Shown here: one piece after another, positions 44,046 to 57,189 of the stretch
Numbering within the stretch: position 1 is the stretch's first letter
Layout: every line of letters begins with the position of its first letter
Source of the DNA: Arenicola marina
Lineage: Eukaryota > Annelida > Polychaeta > Arenicolidae
DNA: 64,000 bases
Reading direction: 5' to 3'
NCBI GenBank assembly: GCA_964019135.1
Contig: OZ025258.1
Span: 2,294,001 to 2,358,000, forward strand
Notes under the pieces: generated by a model
What the model saw: the letters and a program-made list of their open reading frames with translations, nothing else
Told to the model about the DNA's origin: nothing
Database searches by the model: none
Position numbers and translations under genes: made by a program

Positions 44046-47000
44046 CACGCAGTCTCACGCAGTCACACGCAGTCACACGCAGTCTCACGCAGCCACACGC
44101 AGCCAAACGCAGTCACACGCAGTCACACGCAGTCACACACAGCCACACGCAGTCACACACAGTCACACGCAGTCACACGCAGTCACACGCAGTCACACGC
44201 AGCCACACAGTCACACACAGTCACACGCAGCCACACACAGCCACACGCAGTCACACACAGCCACACACAGTCACACACAGTCACACGCAGTCACACACAG
44301 CCACACGCAGTCACACACAGTAACACGCAGTCACACACAGTCACACACAGTCACACGTAGTCAGTCACACACAGTCACAAACAGTCACACACAGTCTCAC
44401 ACAGTCACACACAGTCACACACAGTCACACACAGTCACACGCAGTCACACACAGTCACACGCAGTCACACAGTCACACACAGCCACACACAGTCACACAC
44501 AGCCACACACAGTCACACGCAGTCACACACAGTCACACACAGCCACACGCAGTCACACACAGTCACACGCAGTCACACACAGTCACACGTAGTCAGTCAC
44601 ACACAGTCACAAACAGTCACACACAGTCTCACACAGTCACACACAGTCACACACAGTCACACACAGTCACACGCAGTCACACACAGTCACACACAGTCAC
44701 ACACAGTCACACACAGTCACACACAATCACACATAATCACACACAGTCACACGCAGTCAGTCACACGCAGTCACACACAGTCACACACAGTCACAGTCAC
44801 ACGCAGTCACACGCAGTCAGTCACACACAGTCACACACGGTCACACACAGTCACACGCAGTCACACGCAGTCAGTCACACACAGTCACACACAGTCATAC
44901 GCAGTCAGTCACAGACAGTCACACACAGTCACACACAGTCACACACAGTCACACGCAGTCACACACAGTCACACACAGTCTCACACAGTCACACACAGTC
45001 ACACACAGTCACACACAGACACACGCAGTCACACAGTCACACACAGTCTCACACAGTCAGTCCCACACAGTCCCACACAGTCACACACAGTCACACGCAG
45101 TCACACGCAGTCACACGAAGTCACACGCAGTCACACACAGTCACACGCAGTCACACAGTCACACACAGTCATACACAGTCAGTCCCACACAGTCCCACAC
45201 AGTCACACACAGTCTCACACAGTCACACACAGTCACACACAGTAACACACAGTCACACACAGTCATACGCAGTCAGTCACACACAGTCACACGAAGTCAC
45301 ACACAGTCACACGCAGTCAGTCACACACAGTCACACACAGTCACACACAGTCACACACAGTCAGTCACACAGTCACACACAGTCACAGTCACACACAGTC
45401 ACACACAGTCACACGCAGTCACACACAGTCACACACAGTCACACACAGTCACACACAGTCACACGCAGTCACACAGAGTCACACGCAGTCACACACAGTC
45501 ACACACAATCACACATAATCACACACAGTCACACGCAGTCAGTCACACGCAGTCACACACAGTCACACACAGTCACAGTCACACGCAGTCACACGCAGTC
45601 AGTCACACACAGTCACACACGGTCACACACAGTCACACGCAGTCACACGCAGTCAGTCACACACAGTCACACACAGTCATACGCAGTCAGTCACACACAG
45701 TCACACACAGTCACACGCAGTCACACACAGTCACACACAGTCACACGCAGTCACACACAGTCACACACAGTCTCACACAGTCACACACAGTCACACACAG
45801 TCACACACAGACACACACAGTCACACGCAGTCACACAGTCACACACAGTCTCACACAGTCAGTCCCACACAGTCCCACACAGTCACACACAGTCACACGC
45901 AGTCACACGCAGTCACACGAAGTCACACGCAGTCACACACAGTCACACGCAGTCACACAGTCACACACAGTCACACACAGTCAGTCCCACACAGTCCCAC
46001 ACAGTCACACACAGTCACACGCAGTCACACGCAGTCACACGAAGTCACACACAGTCACACACAGTCATACGCAGTCAGTCACACACAGTCACACGCAGTC
46101 ACACGAAGTCACACACAGTCACACGCAGTCAGTCACACACAGTCACACACAGTCACACACAGTCACACACAGTCAGTCACACACAGTCACACGCAGTCAC
46201 ACACAGTCACACACAGTCACAGTCACACACAGTCACACGCAGTCTGACTGACTGCGTGTGACAGTCAGTCACTGCGTGTGACAGTCAGTCACACACAGTC
46301 AGTCACACACAGTCACACACAGTCACACACAGTCACACACAGTCAGTCACACACAGTCAGTCACACACAGTCACACACAGTCACACACAGTCACACGCAG
46401 TCACACGCAGTCAGTCACACACAGTCACACACAGTCATACGCAGTCAGTCACACACAGTCACACGCAGTCAGTCACACACAGTCACACACAGTCATACGC
46501 AGTCAGTCACACACAGTCACACACAGTCACACGCAGTCACACACAGTCACACACAGTCACACGCAGTCACACACAGTCACACACAGTCTCACACAGTCAC
46601 ACACAGTCACACACAGACACACACAGTCACACACAGTCAGTCACACACAGTCACACGCAGTCACACACAGTCACAGTCACACACAGTCACACGCAGTCAC
46701 ACATTCACACACAGTCAGTCACACACAGTCACACGCAGTCACACACAGTCACAGTCACACACAGTCACACGCAGTCACACGCAGTCAGTCACACACAGTC
46801 ACACACAGTCACACACAGTCACACACAGTCACACACAGTCAGTCACACACAGTCACACGCAGTCACACACAGTCACACACAGTCACACGCAGTCACACGC
46901 AGTCAGTCACACACAGTCACTCACAGTGACACACAGTCACACACAGTCACACACAGTCACACGCAGTCAGTCACACACAGTCACACGCAGTCACACACAG

Positions 47001-47886
47001 TCACAGTCACACACAGTCACACGCAGTCACACGCAGTCACACACAGTCACACACAGTCACACCCAGTCACACGCAGTCAGTCACACAGTCACACACAGTC
47101 ACACACAGACACACACAGTCACACGCAGTCACACACAGTCACACGCAGTCAGTCACACACAGTCACACACAGTCACACACAGTCACACACAGTCACACAC
47201 AGTCACACGCAGTCACACACAGTCACACACAGTCACACGCAGTCACACACAGTCACACACAGCCACACGCAGCCACACGCAGCCACACGCAGTCACACAG
47301 CCGCACGCAGTCACACGCAGCCACACGCAGTCACACGCAGCCACACACAGTCACACGCAGTCACACACAGTCACACACAGCCACACGCAGTCACACAGTC
47401 ACACACAGTCACACACAGCCACACGCAGCCACAAGCAGCCACACACAGTCACACGCAGCCACACGCAGTCACACGCAGTCACACGCAGCCACACGCAGTC
47501 ACACACAGTCGCACACAGTCACACACAGTCACACACAGTCACACGCAGCGACACGTAGTCACACGCAGCCACACGTAGTCACACACAGTCACACACAGTC
47601 ACACGCAGCCACACGCAGTCACACAGTCACACGCAGTCACACACAGTCACACGCAGCCACACGCAGTCACATGCAGTCACACGCAGTCACACACAGTCAC
47701 ACGCAGCCACACGCAGCCACACAGTCACACGCAGTCACACGCAGTCACACAGTCACACACAGCCACACACAGTCACACACAGCCACACGCAGCCACACGC
47801 AGTCACACGCAGCCACACGCAGGCACACACAGCCACACGCAGCCACACGCAGTCACACGCAACCACACGCAATCACACACAGTCAC
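44046..47886. repeat. 10-bp CA-rich minisatellite, left part
   Basis: About 380 units of CAGTCACACA / CAGTCACACG with CAGCCACACG variants towards both ends and 4-bp AGTC insertions. Long plus-strand frames (THSHTQSH) are spurious. A block of about 782 bp is repeated: the ACACAATCACACATAATCAC variant is at 44721 and 45503. A 232-bp repetition links TCACACGTAG at 44351 and 44583. Confidence 0.97.
46244..46288. repeat. Micro-inversion inside the 10-bp array
   Basis: CTGACTGACTGCGTGTGACAG and the next copy are the reverse complement of the surrounding GTCACACGCAGTC units: two units in opposite orientation. Confidence 0.85.
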
Positions 47887-50800
47887 ATTTTAGTGACTTT
47901 ATTGGACTACACAGCTATTCTGCTCATCTTGATGGTTGGGATATCCATCTATCACTTCTCATTTTGTATACACCGTTTGTTCCAGAATATCACAACATCC
48001 TGTCATAATGTGCGTCTGTATGTTTGTACGATAATGTAACCGTTATTGCAATGTACACCACCTGTACCCCCCGCCCCCACCCTCGCGCTTGTTTAACTCC
48101 AGCACTTCCAGCCCTGAGAATGGTGTACATAACCCAACAACTGCTGAATGTCACTGGGGCATTGTACCATTGTAGCACTGAACGAGGCAGTGAAACATAA
48201 CTGTGTATAATGTATTGCCACTCACATTTCGCGGTTTGTTCAGACCAAAGGTATTTTTGTCGTGACTTGCACTGAAGTGAAGTAAGTTTCATGTCAGATT
48301 GAAGTCAATTTGTCTAAACTGAGAAGGCCTGCAATTCGCTAGATTGCTGCAAACGATTTCAAACTGCCAGTTTCACTCAGGCACTAATTGCCAGACCTTG
48401 CTAGCGCTAGCGCTATAGTGGCCGGTATATGGTGTGTGGTCAGCTCACGTCACTGCCCGCTTGCGTTCCTAATTAATAGCTTAATAGCTCGTGTGGTATT
48501 TTTGCTTTAGGACGCCAGGACGGCACAGCAGCGGTCCTTTGCCGCACACGCGGAACCATCGTACCGTGCAAGTAATGGGCTTCTGCAGTCAAAACTTAAT
48601 ATCTCATCTGCTCTCTCTCCCAAGCCTCAATTCATAAAACCCTGGCTCAAGCCCAGCCCCTCCCCCCCCCCGCCCCAACTGTTTTTCGTTCGTTTTCTGT
48701 TTTTTTGTGCTCATGCTGCCGCCAAGATATGGCCCCAACTGGTTCTCCGTATGTTTAATAGTGGTGAACCTAATTGTAAATATCGTGTTTTTTCAGTTCT
48801 TGTTTCACGCGGATCTGTTAATGCTAGAGTAGGGTGCAAATATGTGTCTTTACCTTATTATCGCTCACTATTTGTTATTATTAACTGTTGTACATTGTTT
48901 GCGAGAGTGCAGTGTATCCTGTGTTATGATATGTCAACTGTATTCCTCTTATGTTAGAGAAGGATCTTGATGGCGACATTCTACAACAATTTGGTGGTGT
49001 AAATCAAAATTCACTTATTGAAACTCTGAAGATGAACAGCGATAACGAAGGGAATGTTAACCCTAATGGTGAACCTGAATTTATTCAACACTCCCCTTAT
49101 TATAATGACGATGATCGCTTAATTAATTGTTTGAACTGTAACTCGTCTGATTTTTCTTTATTAAGTTTAAATTGTTGTTCCATATCTGCAAAATTTGATG
49201 AACTTAGAATATGTTTAGAAACAGTAAGAGAACGAGGTCATGATTTTAGTGCTATATGTATCCAAGAGACTTGGTTATCGGCTGATGCCGATCTGACTCT
49301 GTTTAAATTACATGGTTACAATATTATATCACAAGGACGCTCGTGCCGTGCTCATGGAGGTTTAATTATATATTTAAAGGAGGAATATGATTATACCTCT
49401 ATATCTTATACAGGAGAAAAAACTAATTGGGAAGGACAATTTGTGAACATATCTGGCAGATTTATGAAAAAGAATATTATTATAGGTAATATTTACAGAC
49501 CTTCACGAGACTTGAACGAAAACTATAGAGTATTCACTGAACAGTTCAACCAGTATCTTAGATCGATTGATAAACAAAACAAGGAAGTGGTCATTACTGG
49601 GGATTACAATATTGATCTCCTTAAAATTTATGATAAAGCTGTCATAAACGATTTTTTTGAGACTGTCACCACATTGAATTTTTCCCTAAAATAACGCTTC
49701 CAACTAGGTTATCAAAAAATAGAGCCTCTTTGATAGATAACTTTTACTGCAAACTTTCGCCAAATACTTTACAAACCACTGCTGGGGTAATTGTAAAATT
49801 GATCTCTGACCATTTACCTTATTTTGTTTGTATGCGCACCTCACAAAGCTGCGCTAAAACGCCTAAGTTTGTAAAAATCAAGAAGCGTTACCCAGAAGGT
49901 TTGTTAAACCTGAGAAATGAGCTTTCATCGATTGACGTTTCCGATAAACTGGATACTAGTTTAACAGCAAACCCGAATGACAACTACAACCTAATTGAAG
50001 ATATTTTTCTCAATCTAAAAGAGAAGCATTTTCCAATCAGAACTGTTAAATTTAATAAGCGAAAGCATAAGAAAGCAAACTGGATTACGGCCGGTATATT
50101 GAAGTCGATTGCCTTTCGTGATAAACTATACAAAAAGGTAAAAACAACCCCAGTGGAGAGTGAACTATATGATACGCTTAACACTAATCTTCGTACGTAT
50201 AATGGCATTTTAAGGCGCAATATTCAACTAGCAAAGAGACAATATTTTCAGTCCCGTTTTGAAAAATGTAAAAGTGATATGAAACAAACCTGGAGTACTC
50301 TTAAAGACATATTAAACAGGCCAAAGGATAAGAAAAAACTCTCAGATTATTTCACTATAGACGGGCAAGCAACCTCAGACTAACTTGAAATAGTTACTAA
50401 GTTTAATGCCTTCTTTACTAATATTGGACCAAATCTCGCTGGGAAACTAAAGAAGACCTGTGATATTTCCTTCAAAAAGTACCTGCATGCTCCTTGTAAA
50501 AATAAATTAAACTTAAATACTGTTTCTGCAAATCATGTCGAAAGGGTTATTGATGGTTTAAAGCCAAGGGCTAGTTATGGGCATGATAATATTTCTGTTA
50601 AATTCCTGAAAGACATAAAACCAGAAGTACGCGAAGCTCTCTCTCATGTTATTAATCAGTCAATTACAACTGGAATCTTTCCAGATAAACTAAAAATAGC
50701 TAAAGTCATTCCGGTGTCTAAAAGCGGCGATGAAAAATTAGTAAATAATTACAGACCGATATCAGTATTGCCCGCTTTTTCTAAAGTGTTTGAGAAAATT

Positions 50801-52497
50801 ATAGTTGAACAGCTGTATCAACACTTTCAAGTTAATAAGTTATTAAATGACTGTCAGTACGGTTTTATGGCTAAACACTCATCAGAATTAGCAATCCTCG
50901 AATTAGTCGATCGGACTCTGCAGAAAATGGACGTGGGAGATGTGCCTATCAATATATTTCTTGATCTTTCCAAAGCGTTTGACACGATTAATCATAGTAT
51001 TCTCTTACAAAAATTAGACCACTATGGGCTCTCGGGAAACGCAGGTCTGCTTTTAACTAGTTATTTAAAAGATCGTAAGCAGTACGTCCATATTGAAAAT
51101 AGCGATTCAGACCTTTCTCTTATAACAACAGGGGTCCCGCAGGGTTCCATTCTTGGCCCCCTCTTATTTATAATATATATCAACGATATAGTCTCCGCCA
51201 GTACCCTCTTTAAATTTATCATTTATGCGGACGATACCAGTTTATTGAGTACTCTAAGGCCCATTATGAAGAATTCCACTGCCCTAGACTGCAGCGATAT
51301 ATTAAATAATGAACTGTCTAAAATATGCGACTGGCTAAATATAAACCGACTGTCGTTAAACCCTAACAAATGTAAGTTTATGGTATGTCATACGCCACAA
51401 AAGAGAGTGCGAATTCCTCAGCTTTACATGAACAACACTATTTTAGAGCATGTAGACAATTTTGATATGCTGGGTGTAATCATAAATAAACATATGAAGT
51501 GGCACAGTCATATCGAAAAAATCGCATGTAAAATATCTAAGGTAATTGGAATTTTTAAACAAATTAAAATATACCCTGCCTAAGCATATTCTATTGACTA
51601 TATATAACACTCTAATATTACCGCACTTAAACTATGGTATTCTAGCCTGGGGTTATCAAGCAGACAGACTATGTACACTGCAAAAAAAAGCCATACGCAT
51701 TGTTACTTTGAGTGGGTTTAGCGCACATACAGAACCATTGTTTAAGCGCCTAAATCTACTAAAATTAGAAGACATACATCGTTTACAAAAATTTAAACTT
51801 TATCACAAATTAACTAATGAAAAATTACCTGGCTATTTTTATAAACTGTCCATGGTCCGAAATGACGACGTGCATACTCATTATACTAGCTACCGAAACT
51901 ATGCTCCCACCGTTAGAGCTCAGCAAGACTTTGTTACGAAATGTATTAGATATAGTCTGGTTGAAATCGTCAATAATGAACCAAGCCAAATTATTCAAAA
52001 GGTTCATACGCATAGTTTAGAAGGGTATTCAAAATATATTAAACACTATATTGTTAATACATATTCTTATAACTGTAATATTCCACACTGTTATACCTGC
52101 CGCGTGCAATTGTCTTGAGTGTTTTATTGTAATTAATAACTATGACATTATATTTTGTAGCCCTCCTGCATTTGTTTTAACCGCACAACATTGTTGTGGT
52201 GGTGGGCCCGTGTTGGATCATTTGTTTTCAAGTTTATATGCCGCTTAGTGATTTTTTCTTATTTAATATTTGGGTGGCTCCAACGCCAGCAACCCAGCTA
52301 GGGTTTTAGTTGGAGTCTCCCCAACCAAGTGTATACTTTTTTGCTTTTCTTCTTTGACCTGTTTTATTACTATTATTTTTTTTTTTTTTTTTTTTTTTTT
52401 GACTTGATGTATGCAGGATCCCGTTTTTTTTTTTTTTTTTTATTCTTTCTTTTTGTACACTTGGTTTGAATAAATTATATTTGACATGACTTGACTT
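47887..52497 (+). mobile_element. Non-LTR retrotransposon (LINE, Jockey/CR1-like), decayed
   Basis: The interval splits the 10-bp array. It encodes an APE endonuclease and reverse transcriptase and ends with T-rich 3'UTR, AATAAA near 52469 and a tail GACATGACTTGACTTGAC that abuts the array at 52498. The left border is inferred from the end of the array. The first kilobase could be 5'UTR or unrelated sequence. Target-site duplications cannot be seen against the repeat. Confidence 0.75.
48951..52118 (+). pseudogene. LINE ORF2: APE endonuclease and reverse transcriptase, broken
   Basis: The endonuclease has LSLNCCS, IQETWLS, HGGLIIYL, GNIYRPS, ITGDYNID and, after a break, LISDHLPYF. The reverse transcriptase has LDLSKAFDTINHS, GVPQGSILGPLLFIIYINDI and FIIYADDTSLL, so the catalytic aspartates are present. 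A C-terminal region with LPHLNYGILAWG follows. Breaks: a frameshift by loss of one base in the T run at 49679-49683, a TAA at 50381-50383, and a second frameshift near 51560-51580. The first in-frame ATG is at 48951. No separate ORF1 was recognised. The exact clade cannot be fixed by eye. Confidence 0.88.
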
Positions 52498-52683
52498 GAC
52501 ACACACAGTCACACGCAGTCACACGCAGTCACACACAGTCACACGCAGTCACACACAATCACACGCAGCCACACACAGTCACACGCAGTCACACACAGTC
52601 ACACGCAGCCACACACAGTCACACGCAGTCACACGCAGTCACACACAGTCACACGCAGCCACACACAGTCACACGCAGTCACA
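52498..52683. repeat. 10-bp CA-rich minisatellite, right remnant
   Basis: Same unit and same CAGCCACACA mixture as the end of the array at 47886. This supports one original array later interrupted by the LINE. Confidence 0.93.
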
Positions 52684-53355
52684 TGCATGCAAATGCTCCG
52701 CGCAGGTCAACTTTTGAAGACTTAAAAATAGTGACGTCATAACACTATATAAAAAATGACGGCCATTTTTAAAATGGCGGCCATTTTGAACAAAATGGAT
52801 AAAATAATGTTCAGTAGATACAGTTTGCTAAATTTATTGTTTTGCAGTTATTTGTTAATATTTTCATAGTGGGTAAGCTATCACGGTGTTACGGCATGTC
52901 GACATTAGGGTAGCATTGGCTTAAGGGTGGGGGGTCATTAGACATTCTTCCCGAAAAATGCATAATATTGTCGTCAGTTTAATTTTAAAAGATAGCACAG
53001 TCATGCTGTAATACGGGTACAATACAATCGCAATGGTGTATGTGTTCAGGATTTATCAGTACAAAAGATTCTCACAATGATCAAAATTATTTTCTACTTT
53101 TTTTCGTTACAAAGGTTTTTTTATTTCTTAATTACTCCACAAAGTACTTCAAAATTTTATCGAAAGAACGCACAAGATTATACGTATCTATCGAAAATTA
53201 AATTAAGGTGTACAACCGACAAGTCTATCACATTGGAACAATATCTACAAACATGTACCAAACCGAAAATCATCCCTAGAATTTGCAAGCCGAGATGGGG
53301 CGAAATGACCCCCTGGCTCATGGACTAATAGCGCGGTAGGTCTGTTTTGGGCGAA
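52684..53355. other. Unique AT-rich spacer
   Basis: No gene recognised. Around 52755-52790, TGACGGCCATTTT and TGGCGGCCATTTT form a short near-palindromic duplication. Confidence 0.55.
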
Positions 53356-55905
53356 CGCTCCCCTATGGCGTAAGGTTGGGGTGGTGGGAAGGCCCCCCAT
53401 GGCGGGGGGTTGGGGCGCGGTGTGTAGGCTCCCCCAAAGCGGGGGGTTGAGGCGGTGTATAGGCGCCCCCAAGGCGGGGGGTTGGGGTGGTGGGTAGGGC
53501 CCCCATGTCGGGGGGTTGGGGTGATGGGTAGGCCCCTCCAAGGCGGGGGGTTGGGGCGGTGTGTAGGCCCCCCCAAGGCGGAGGGTTGGGGTGGTGGGTA
53601 GGCCCCCCATGGCGGGGGGTTGGGGTGGTGGGTAGGCCCCCCATGGCGTGGGGGGGGGGGGGTTGGGTTGGTGGCTAGGGCCCCATGGTAGGGGTAGAGC
53701 CCCCATGGTAGGGGTAGGGCCCCCATGGCGGGGGGTTGGGGTGGTCGGGGGTAGGGCCCCCATGGTAGGGGTAGGGCCCCCATGGTAGGGGTAGGGCCCC
53801 CATGGCGGGGGGTTGGGGCGGTGGGTAGGCCCCCCCATGGCGGAGGGTTAGGGTGGTAGGGGGTAGGGCCCCCATGGTCGGGGGTTGGGGTGGTGGGTAG
53901 GCCCCCCATGGCGGGGGGTTGGGGTGGTGGGTAGGCCCCCCATGGCGGGGGGTTGGGGTGGTGGGTAGGGCCCCCATGTCGGGGGGTTGGGGTGTTGGGT
54001 AGGCCCCCCCAAGGCGGGGGGTTGGGGCGGTGTGTAGGCCCCCCCAAGGCGGAGGGTTGGGGTGGTGGGTAGGCCCCCCATGGCGGGGGGTTGGGGTGGT
54101 GGGTAGGCCCCCCATGGCGGGGGGTTGGGGTGGTGGGTAGGTCCCCAATGGTGGGGGGTTGGGGTGGTGGGTAGGCCCCCCATGGCGGGGGGGTTAGGTT
54201 GGTGGGTAGGGCCCCCATGGTAGGGGTAGGGCCCCCATGGTAGGGGTAGGGCCCCCATTGTAGGGGTAGGGCCCCCATGGCGGGGGGTTGGGGTGGTCGG
54301 AGGTAGGGCCCCCATGGTAGGGGTAGGGCCCCCATGGTAGGGGTAGGGCCCCCATGGCGCGGGGTTGGGGTGGCCGGGGGTAGGGCCCCCATGGTAGGGG
54401 TAGGGCCCCCATGGTAGGGGTAGGGCCCCCATGGCGGGGGGTTGGGGCGGTGGGTAGGCCCCCCCATGGCGGAGGGTCAGGGTGGTAGGGGGTAGGGCCC
54501 CCATGGTCGGGGGTTGGGGTGGTGGGTAGGCCCCCCCATGGCGGGGGGTTGGGGTGGTGGGTAGGCCCCCCCCAAGGCGGAGGGTTGGGGTGGTGGGTAG
54601 GCCCCCCCCATGGCGGGGGGGTTGGGGTGGTGAGTAGGGCCCCCATGGCGGGGGGTTGGGGTGGTGGGTAGGCCCTCCATGGCGGGGGGGGGTGGGGTGG
54701 TGAGTAGGGCCCCCATGGTGGAGGGTCGGGGTGGTGAGTAGGCCCCCCATGGCGGGGGGTTGGGGTGGTGGGTAGGCCCCCCATGGCGGAGGGTCGGGGT
54801 GGTGGGTAGGCCCCCCATGGCGGGGGGTTGGGGTGGTGAGTAGGCCCCCCATGGCGGGGGGTTGGGGTGGTGGGTAGGCTCCCCATGGCGGGGGGTTGGG
54901 GCGGTGTGTAGCCCCTCCCCCCAAGGCGGAGGGTTAGGGTGGTGGGTAGGCCCCCCCATGGCGGGGGGTTGGGGTGGTTGGTAGGCCCCCCATGGCGGGT
55001 GGTTGGGGTGGTTGGTAGGCCCCCCATGGCGGGTGGTTGGGGTGGTTGGTAGGCCCCCCATGGCGGGTGGTTGGGGTGGTTGGTAGGCCCCCCATGGCGG
55101 GTGGTTGGGGTGGTGGGTAGGCCCCCCATGGCGGAGGGTCGGGGTGGTGGGTAGGCCCCCCCATGGCGGGGGGTTGGGGTGGTGGGTAGGCCCCCCATGG
55201 CGGGGGGTTGGGGTGGTGGGTAGGCCCCCCATGGCGGAGGGTCGAGGTGGTGAGTAGGCCCCCCATGGCGGGGGGTTGGGGTGGTGGGTAGGCTCCCCCA
55301 TGGCGGGTGGTTGGGGTGGTTGGTAGGCCCCCCATGGCGGGTGGTTGGGGTGGTGGGTAGGCCCCCCATGGCGGAGGGTCGGGGTGGTGGGTAGGCCCCC
55401 CCATGGCGGGGGGTTGGGGTGGTGGGTAGGCCCCCCATGGCGGGGGGTTGGGGTGGTGGGTAGGCCCCCCATGGCGGAGGGTCGGGGTGGTGAGTAGGCC
55501 CCCCATGGCGGGGGGTTGGGGTGGTGAGTAGGCCCCCCCAAGGCGGAGGGTTGGGGTGGTGGGTAGCCCCCCCCACCATGGCGGGGGTTGGGGTGGTTGG
55601 TAGGCCCCCCATGGCGGGGGGTTGGGGTGGTTGGTAGGCCCCCCATGGCGCGGGGTTGGGGTGGCCGGGGGTAGGGCCCCCATGGTAGGGGTAGGGCCCC
55701 CATGGTAGGGGTAGGGCCCCCATGGTGGGGGGTTGGGGCGGTGGGTAGGCCCCCCCATGGCGGAGGGTCAGGGTGGTAGGGGGTAGGGCCCCCATGGCGG
55801 GGGGTTTGGGTTGTGGGTAGGCCCCCCATGGCGGGGGGTTGGGGTGGTGGGTAGGCCCCCCCGTGGCGGGGGGTTGGGGTGGTGGGTAGGCCCCCCTATG
55901 GCGAA
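53356..55905. repeat. 34-bp G-rich minisatellite, main block
   Basis: About 75-80 units around GGTAGGCCCCCCATGGCGGG then GGGTTGGGGTGGTG (34 bp), mixed with 19-bp CCCATGGTAGGGGTAGGGC units. Minus-strand frames (PTTPTPRHGG types up to 620 aa) are spurious. A 240-bp higher-order duplication is exact at 55081 and 55321. G runs make quadruplex formation likely. Confidence 0.96.
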
Positions 55906-56340
55906 AAAGGGCCCAGGGAGGGCGATTTTGAAGCGCAAATCCAATTGCTATTTCAACGTCCCATATGGTCGAAATGGTTGTATGTGGCTTATTTTTAGGA
56001 TCCAAGCATTGGTGAATGAATTTAATGTGGGTTTCCACGCACTTTAACCATTTCATTGTGATCTTACTAAGTCTACAACGGAATGTCTATATTATGCAAA
56101 TTCTGAATCGAAAATACAAAATGCAACTTGACCAACCATATAAAACTATTCGTGACCCCAGCACCGTTGTGGTCAACTGTGAGGTGGGCGGTGACGTGGG
56201 GCAGAGGTGAGCTTCGAGCAGATGTGATTGTTGTTATGAGTACTGTTGTGATTGCTTTTAGCAGTGTTGACAATGTTTGAAGCAGTATTGTAATTGTTAT
56301 GACAACGTGATTGTTGAGGCTTCCCAATGGCTGGGAGCGA
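55906..56340. other. Spacer within the 34-bp arrays with a dispersed repeat
   Basis: Unique sequence splitting two blocks of the same array. 56141-56210 matches the reverse complement of 41270-41339. On the plus strand it reads KTIRDPSTVVVNCEVGGDVG and ends CAGAG|GTGAGC, so an exon origin is possible but unproved. Confidence 0.6.
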
Positions 56341-56344
56341 GGCT

Positions 56345-56622
56345 GGTGGGTAGGCTCCCCCATGGTGGGTAGGCTCCCCTATGGCGGGGGGTTGGGGTGG
56401 TGGGTAGGCTCCCCCATGGCGGAGGGTGGGGGTGGTGGGTAGGCTCCCCCATGGCGGAGGGTGGGGGTGGTGGGTAGGCTCCCCTATGGCGGAGGGTGGG
56501 GGTGGTGGGTAGGCTCCACTATGGCGGGGGGTGGGGGTGGTGGGTAGGCTCCCCCATTGCGGAGGGTGGGGGTGGTGGGTAGGCTCCGCCACGGCGGGGG
56601 GTTGGGGTGGTGGTGTACCCGC
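56345..56622. repeat. 34-bp G-rich minisatellite, small block
   Basis: About eight units of the same family, but with GGCTCCCCCATGGCGGAGGG variants, so it diverged separately from the main block. Confidence 0.93.
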
Positions 56623-56793
56623 CCCCCACCCTGGCGGGGTCTCTTCGGTCTGTGTATCCCCCCTCCCCCCCCCCCCGCCTGGCGGGGTCTGTCCGGTCTG
56701 CCCGCTCGTAATGTGCTTCTCGTGGTTACTTATGGCTGCATGAACCAGTCGCCCCACGTGACACAGCTGCCCGTGTAAACAAAGGTTCGTCCA

Positions 56794-56888
56794 TCTCAGG
56801 CTGTGGGTCAGAGGGGGCAGTGTGGGTCTCAGGCTGTGGGTCCGAGGGGGCAGTGAGGGTCTCAGGCTTTGGGTCAGAGGGGGCAGCC
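56794..56888. repeat. 33-bp triplication containing a splice-acceptor-like motif
   Basis: Three copies with TCTCAGGCTGTGGGTC starting at 56794, 56827 and 56860 (period exactly 33). Each carries TCTCAG|GC, a possible 3' splice site. Confidence 0.88.
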
Positions 56889-57065
56889 GCCGCCGACAGA
56901 CTCGACCAGAAGGTCGGAGCCAGGGGCTTCGGATAGCGTTTGGAAGAGATTTATGGTCCTGGCTGGTATGTCTGTATCGCGTTACAACTCATTCATCAGT
57001 GCAGATTGCTGGATACTGTCTCAACAGTGTGACGTCATCGGGGACAGGATAGGATGGCCTCGCGG
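56866..57065 (+). CDS. Candidate internal exon, unrecognised gene
   Basis: An open stretch after GGGTCTCAG (56865), ending CGG|GTAAAG at 57065/57066: 200 nt, 66 codons plus two bases. An in-frame TGA at 56854 excludes the two upstream acceptor copies in this frame. The peptide goes from a Pro/Ser-rich start to WKRFMVLAGMSVSRYNSFIS then ADCWILSQQCDVIGDRIGWP, a non-repetitive, exon-like composition with Trp and Cys. I do not recognise the family. The gene would continue beyond the window, past the following array. Confidence 0.4.
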
Positions 57066-57189
57066 GTAAAGGGGGAAGGGGGGGGGGGCGTGGGGGCAGG
57101 TGTGGATGGGATGGTGGGAAGCGGGAATGGGCAGGGTGGGGAGGTAACGGTGGAAAGGTGGGAGGGATGGAAGGATGCATCTATAGGGA

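Noticed and set aside
46278-47558. 426-aa THSHTQSH frame
   Set aside because: Translation of the 10-bp CA-rich array.
47990-48292. 100-aa minus-strand frame near the LINE 5' side
   Set aside because: No recognisable domain, probably chance within or beside the LINE 5' region.
53325-56056. Proline-rich frames of 380-620 aa on the minus strand
   Set aside because: Products of the 34-bp array. The several overlapping minus-strand frames have the same kind of composition.
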